NCBI GenBank assembly: GCA_963783945.1
Contig: CAWAPS010000032.1
Coordinates: 930,001-994,000, forward strand
Source: CAWAPS01 sp963783945
Lineage (GTDB): Bacteria; Actinomycetota; Acidimicrobiia; Acidimicrobiales; Palsa-688
DNA length: 64,000 bases
Direction: 5' to 3'
The translations under genes were made by a program, and so were the position numbers. The notes beneath the pieces are model-generated. The model was not told the DNA's origin. It did not search any database and saw only the letters and a list, made by a program, of their open reading frames with translations. Numbering within the stretch: the first letter of the stretch is position 1; the number at the start of each line of letters is the position of its first letter. Of this stretch, positions 61,478 through 64,000 are shown one piece after another.

Positions 61478-61610
61478 CCGGCCGAGTCAGCGCCCGTACC
61501 GGTCGCGCTTTACCCGGTGCACAGACCAGACCTTTTCATGGTCGTCGTCCAAACGGGGAAGATGGGAGCTCGCGAAGCTCGCGATGAGGGTTCGATTCCC
61601 TCCGGCCGCA
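61477..61610 (+). ncRNA. tRNA-like structured RNA upstream of rtcB (Y-RNA-like candidate)
   Basis: A perfect T-arm (stem GAGGG/CCCTC, loop TTCGATT, 61586-61602) is followed by CGGCCGC plus A, an acceptor-like 3' strand. 134 bp upstream, CGGCCG (61479-61484) can pair with it. A D-arm-like hairpin follows: stem 61489-61493/61505-61509, 11-base loop containing GG. Where an anticodon arm should be, about 75 bases hold other stems (GACCA/TGGTC, CCCG/CGGG, GAGCT/AGCTC). It is not a normal tRNA. Bacterial Y RNAs are known to contain tRNA-mimicking domains and to lie near Ro60 and RtcB genes. A decayed tRNA or an attachment site is the alternative. Confidence 0.45.
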
Positions 61611-61630
61611 CTGTTCCATCCAATAACAGT
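61610..61630 (+). terminator. Small hairpin between the tRNA-like element and rtcB
   Basis: ACTGTT pairs with AACAGT across a 9-base loop. The stem is only six pairs, so it is more likely the 3' boundary or a processing element of the RNA than a strong terminator. Confidence 0.35.
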
Positions 61631-61667
61631 TCACTGACCGTAACTATGTGACGGAGGAGGGGGTGAC

Positions 61668-62828
61668 ATGCCCACCACTATCAACGACAAGCTCATGTCC
61701 TGGGGCAGCGACATTGACCCGGGCACCATCCGCCAGGCGGAGAAGACGGCCCGGCTGCCGATCGTCGAAGGCCATGTGGCTCTTATGCCCGACGCCCATG
61801 TTGGTATAGGCGCCACGGTCGGTTCGGTGATCCCTACCACCAGGGCGGTTATCCCCTCGGCGGTCGGCGTGGACATCGGCTGCGGCATGGTCGCGGCCGA
61901 GCTTGCGGTCACCGAGAACCAACTGCCGGACTCTCTCGAGCCGCTGCTCGCCCGGATCGAGTCGGCCATACCGGCTGGGGTCGGCAAGGGTCACAATCGG
62001 GTGGCGGCCAACGCGGAGCGGTGGCTGGCGGTGAACCGGCCGGCTACTGACCTGGCCGGTGATCGCGTCGCCAAGGTGCTAAAGCAGTTCGGCACCTTGG
62101 GCTCGGGCAACCATTTCTTCGAGCTGTGCGTCGACGAACGGTCCCGGGTGTGGGTGGTGCTGCACTCGGGCAGCCGGGGTATCGGCAACCAGTTGGCCCA
62201 GGCCCATATTGCCAAGGCCCGCAAGCTGGCCAAGGACGCCATGATCTCCCTCGAGGACATGGACCTGGCGTATTTCGTTCAGGGGACCGCCGAGTTCGAG
62301 GCGTACATCGCTGACATGGTCTGGGCCCAGGACTACGCCCGGGCCAACCGGGACCAGATGATGGACAGCGCCATGGGCGAGGTCTTTTCCTTTCTTGGTT
62401 TCGGCATCGAGACCCGGCGGATCAACTGCCACCACAACTTCACCCAGCCCGAGGTCCATGCCGGCCGGCAGCTGTGGATCACCCGTAAGGGTGCGATCAA
62501 GGCCGAACGGGGCGACCTGGGCGTGATCCCGGGTTCGATGGGCACCCACAGCTACATCGTCTCGGGCAAAGGCAACCCGGCCAGCTGGAACAGCTGCTCT
62601 CACGGGGCGGGACGCCGGCACAGCCGGACCCAGGCCAAGAAGCTGTTCAGCAGTGCCGATCTGGCCGCCCAGATGGCCGGCAAGGTATGGCTGTCTGAAC
62701 GGGCCGAGGCCCTGGTGGACGAGATCCCCGGCGCCTACAAGGACATCGACCAGGTCATGGCCGACCAGGCCGACCTGGTAGAGGTCCTGCACACTCTGCG
62801 CCAGGTTCTCAACTACAAGGGAACCTGA
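61668..62828 (+). CDS. rtcB: RNA-splicing ligase RtcB
   Basis: This 386-residue ligase joins RNA 2',3'-cyclic phosphate or 3'-phosphate ends to 5'-OH ends using GTP and manganese. Metal and nucleotide motifs are present: GVDIGCGM near residue 70, GSGNHFFELCVD, VVLHSGSRGIGN, INCHHNF, and the guanylylated histidine in NSCSHGAGR near 310. The ATG follows GGAGGAGG. No rtcA or rtcR is in the window. The tRNA-like element ends 57 bp upstream and may be co-transcribed. Confidence 0.95.
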   Translation: MPTTINDKLMSWGSDIDPGTIRQAEKTARLPIVEGHVALMPDAHVGIGATVGSVIPTTRAVIPSAVGVDIGCGMVAAELAVTENQLPDSLEPLLARIESAIPAGVGKGHNRVAANAERWLAVNRPATDLAGDRVAKVLKQFGTLGSGNHFFELCVDERSRVWVVLHSGSRGIGNQLAQAHIAKARKLAKDAMISLEDMDLAYFVQGTAEFEAYIADMVWAQDYARANRDQMMDSAMGEVFSFLGFGIETRRINCHHNFTQPEVHAGRQLWITRKGAIKAERGDLGVIPGSMGTHSYIVSGKGNPASWNSCSHGAGRRHSRTQAKKLFSSADLAAQMAGKVWLSERAEALVDEIPGAYKDIDQVMADQADLVEVLHTLRQVLNYKGT

Positions 62829-62844
62829 CCCCACAATCGGGACA

Positions 62845-62878
62845 GCCCGCCCGGCCCTGACACTCCAGCCGGGCGGGC
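62845..62878 (+). terminator. Terminator hairpin after rtcB
   Basis: A perfect 11-bp G+C-rich stem (62845-62855 with 62868-62878) has a 12-base loop, 16 bp past the stop. No T-run follows. Confidence 0.7.
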
Positions 62879-62984
62879 CACCCCGACACGTTCTTCTCGC
62901 CCGATGGGCCGACCGGGGATCCTTCACTCTTGTCAAATGAACGCCCGCAGTGGCAAACACCTCCGTTCACCGGGCTGCCCACCC

Positions 62985-63000
62985 CCACCCACGAGGGTGG
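62985..63000. terminator. Second hairpin between rtcB and the downstream gene
   Basis: CCACCC pairs with GGGTGG across ACGA, and a G-run follows. It could terminate the converging minus-strand gene or rtcB read-through. Confidence 0.5.
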
Positions 63001-63113
63001 CGGGGGGTTCGGGCGCGCCCCCGAGTCGTTGACCGCGACCCCGAGTTCTTTGACCCTCCATGGGCAGGAGGAGGATGATGCCTAGGAGGCGGACCGCCGC
63101 GATCTACGTGGCG

Positions 63114-63891
63114 TCACTCCGGAGGAGTCCCGGCCGGCACGGGCAGGCACAGCCGAGCTTCGAAGCCATCCGTGATGGACCGCACGGACAGATCTCCTCC
63201 GAGAGCCGCGCTCGACGCGGCCGAAAGGGGCCAAGTCCGGTTCGAAGTCCGGTCTCATGGTTGCCACCCGGATGATCAACGCCCCGTCGGGATCGAAAGA
63301 GACGGCCAGTTCCTCACCAACCTTAGCCAGGGTGCGTATAACCTCCGATGTCAAGCGGGCCGCGGCCCCGGTAGCCCGTGGGGTCGGCACGCCGGATAGG
63401 CCCGAGAGCTCGACTCTCGTCGGAACCCCTATCACCTCCCGCACGATTTCCAACTCGACGGCAATAGCCGCCTGCAAGCTGGCGTCCCACGGTACGGGGA
63501 GGGGCTCGGCGGTGCCTGTGACCTCGCCCCACTCCCGCTCGACACGCAAGCGCTCAAGCTCCAGCAAGGCGTCATCGTCTGAACTGGCGGCCAGCGATCG
63601 TTCGGCTCGCTCCGCCCGCTCCACAGCCTCCCCTCGGGCGTGTTCGGCGTCAAGAACGCGATCGTGAGCCTCCCGGAGGTCTTCCTGGGCCTGCCTGCGC
63701 TCCGCCAGCGCCCGGCGGCGTTCCTCCATGGTCTGCTGGTGGCCTGTGACCGCCTCCTGCAGTTCCATTTCAAGATTCTCGACGCGGACCTTCTCGCCAG
63801 CCAGCCGCTGCTTCCCCCGGCGGACGGTCAGCACTAACGCCAAAATGGCGACAACCGCCACAGCGGCGGCCGCTGCAAACGCTCCGGTCAT
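63114..63891 (-). CDS. Membrane-anchored coiled-coil protein with kinase-ATPase-like end, frameshifted
   Basis: The N-terminus has one membrane helix (AAAVAVVAILALVLTV), then an Arg/Glu-rich coiled coil to about residue 110. A C-terminal domain with LTSEVIRTLAKVGEELAVSF and DGALIIRVA weakly resembles a degenerate GHKL ATPase. In the uncorrected frame the end is basic nonsense to 63082. A shift in the G-run 63227-63230 gives LGGDLSVRSITDGFEARL and a stop at 63114, which reads like the kinase C-terminus. Not recognised as a named family. Confidence 0.55.
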
Positions 63892-64000
63892 CTACACGAG
63901 GGTAGCGCCCGACACCTGTTCAGAAGGTCAGAGCCGAATACCGCGATCCCTGCCGGGGCAAGAGGCGCCGAATGGCCGGTACGGATGAGCCCCATGCTGG

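Overview
The window is high-GC DNA from an actinobacterium, and an Acidimicrobiia-like or related soil lineage is my best guess. Evidence includes a dnaK-grpE-dnaJ-hspR-clpB heat-shock operon with a HAIR-like operator, a GlnR-type box upstream of amt, an Rv0338c/EtfD-like Fe-S oxidoreductase, a RamB-like XRE regulator, GAF-ANTAR and DUF427 proteins, an F420-type luciferase-like oxidoreductase, and frequent GTG/TTG starts. The class assignment is inference.

Region 1 (1-20.3 kb) is core metabolism. It begins with an MgtC fragment, a heptamer tandem repeat and a four-copy 19-bp repeat cluster. Then come the chaperone operon on the minus strand, gpmA and glnD on the plus strand, and amt-glnK-small membrane protein on the minus strand, forming a nitrogen-sensing unit in which GlnD is expected to uridylylate GlnK. 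Next are an EtfD-like protein and a RamB-like regulator divergent from aceB-aceA. Together these fit growth on fatty acids or acetate through the glyoxylate shunt.

Region 2 (20.3-43 kb) is accessory and catabolic. It holds an aldose epimerase, a DUF427 gene, a poly-gamma-glutamate hydrolase-like protein, a patatin, a PlsC-like acyltransferase, PhzF, an orphan amino-acid-type binding lipoprotein and an MBL-ferredoxin protein. It continues with a truncated CoA-transferase, amidase, carboxylesterase, DHA2 exporter, LLM oxidoreductase, KstD-like flavoprotein, D-aminoacylase-like amidohydrolase, a gutted LuxR/AAA regulator and an aldo-keto reductase.

Region 3 (43-55.4 kb) is a mosaic of small or poorly known genes: a YbhN-type membrane protein, small membrane proteins, a second patatin, GAF-ANTAR, a fatty-acid desaturase, a serpin-like protein, a BBE-type flavoprotein and an orphan lower-GC gene.

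Region 4 (55.4-64 kb) contains a radical-SAM gene split by a decayed IS21-family element, now fused in frame to the istB remnant. It is followed by an amidohydrolase, and by rtcB preceded by a tRNA-like structured element that may be a Y-RNA-like RNA.

At least eight genes carry single-base frameshifts and two carry internal deletions. Part of this could be assembly indel error; part is clearly real decay. The tRNA-like element next to rtcB, the 19-bp repeat cluster, the divergent serpin and the IS-generated fusion are the observations most worth following.
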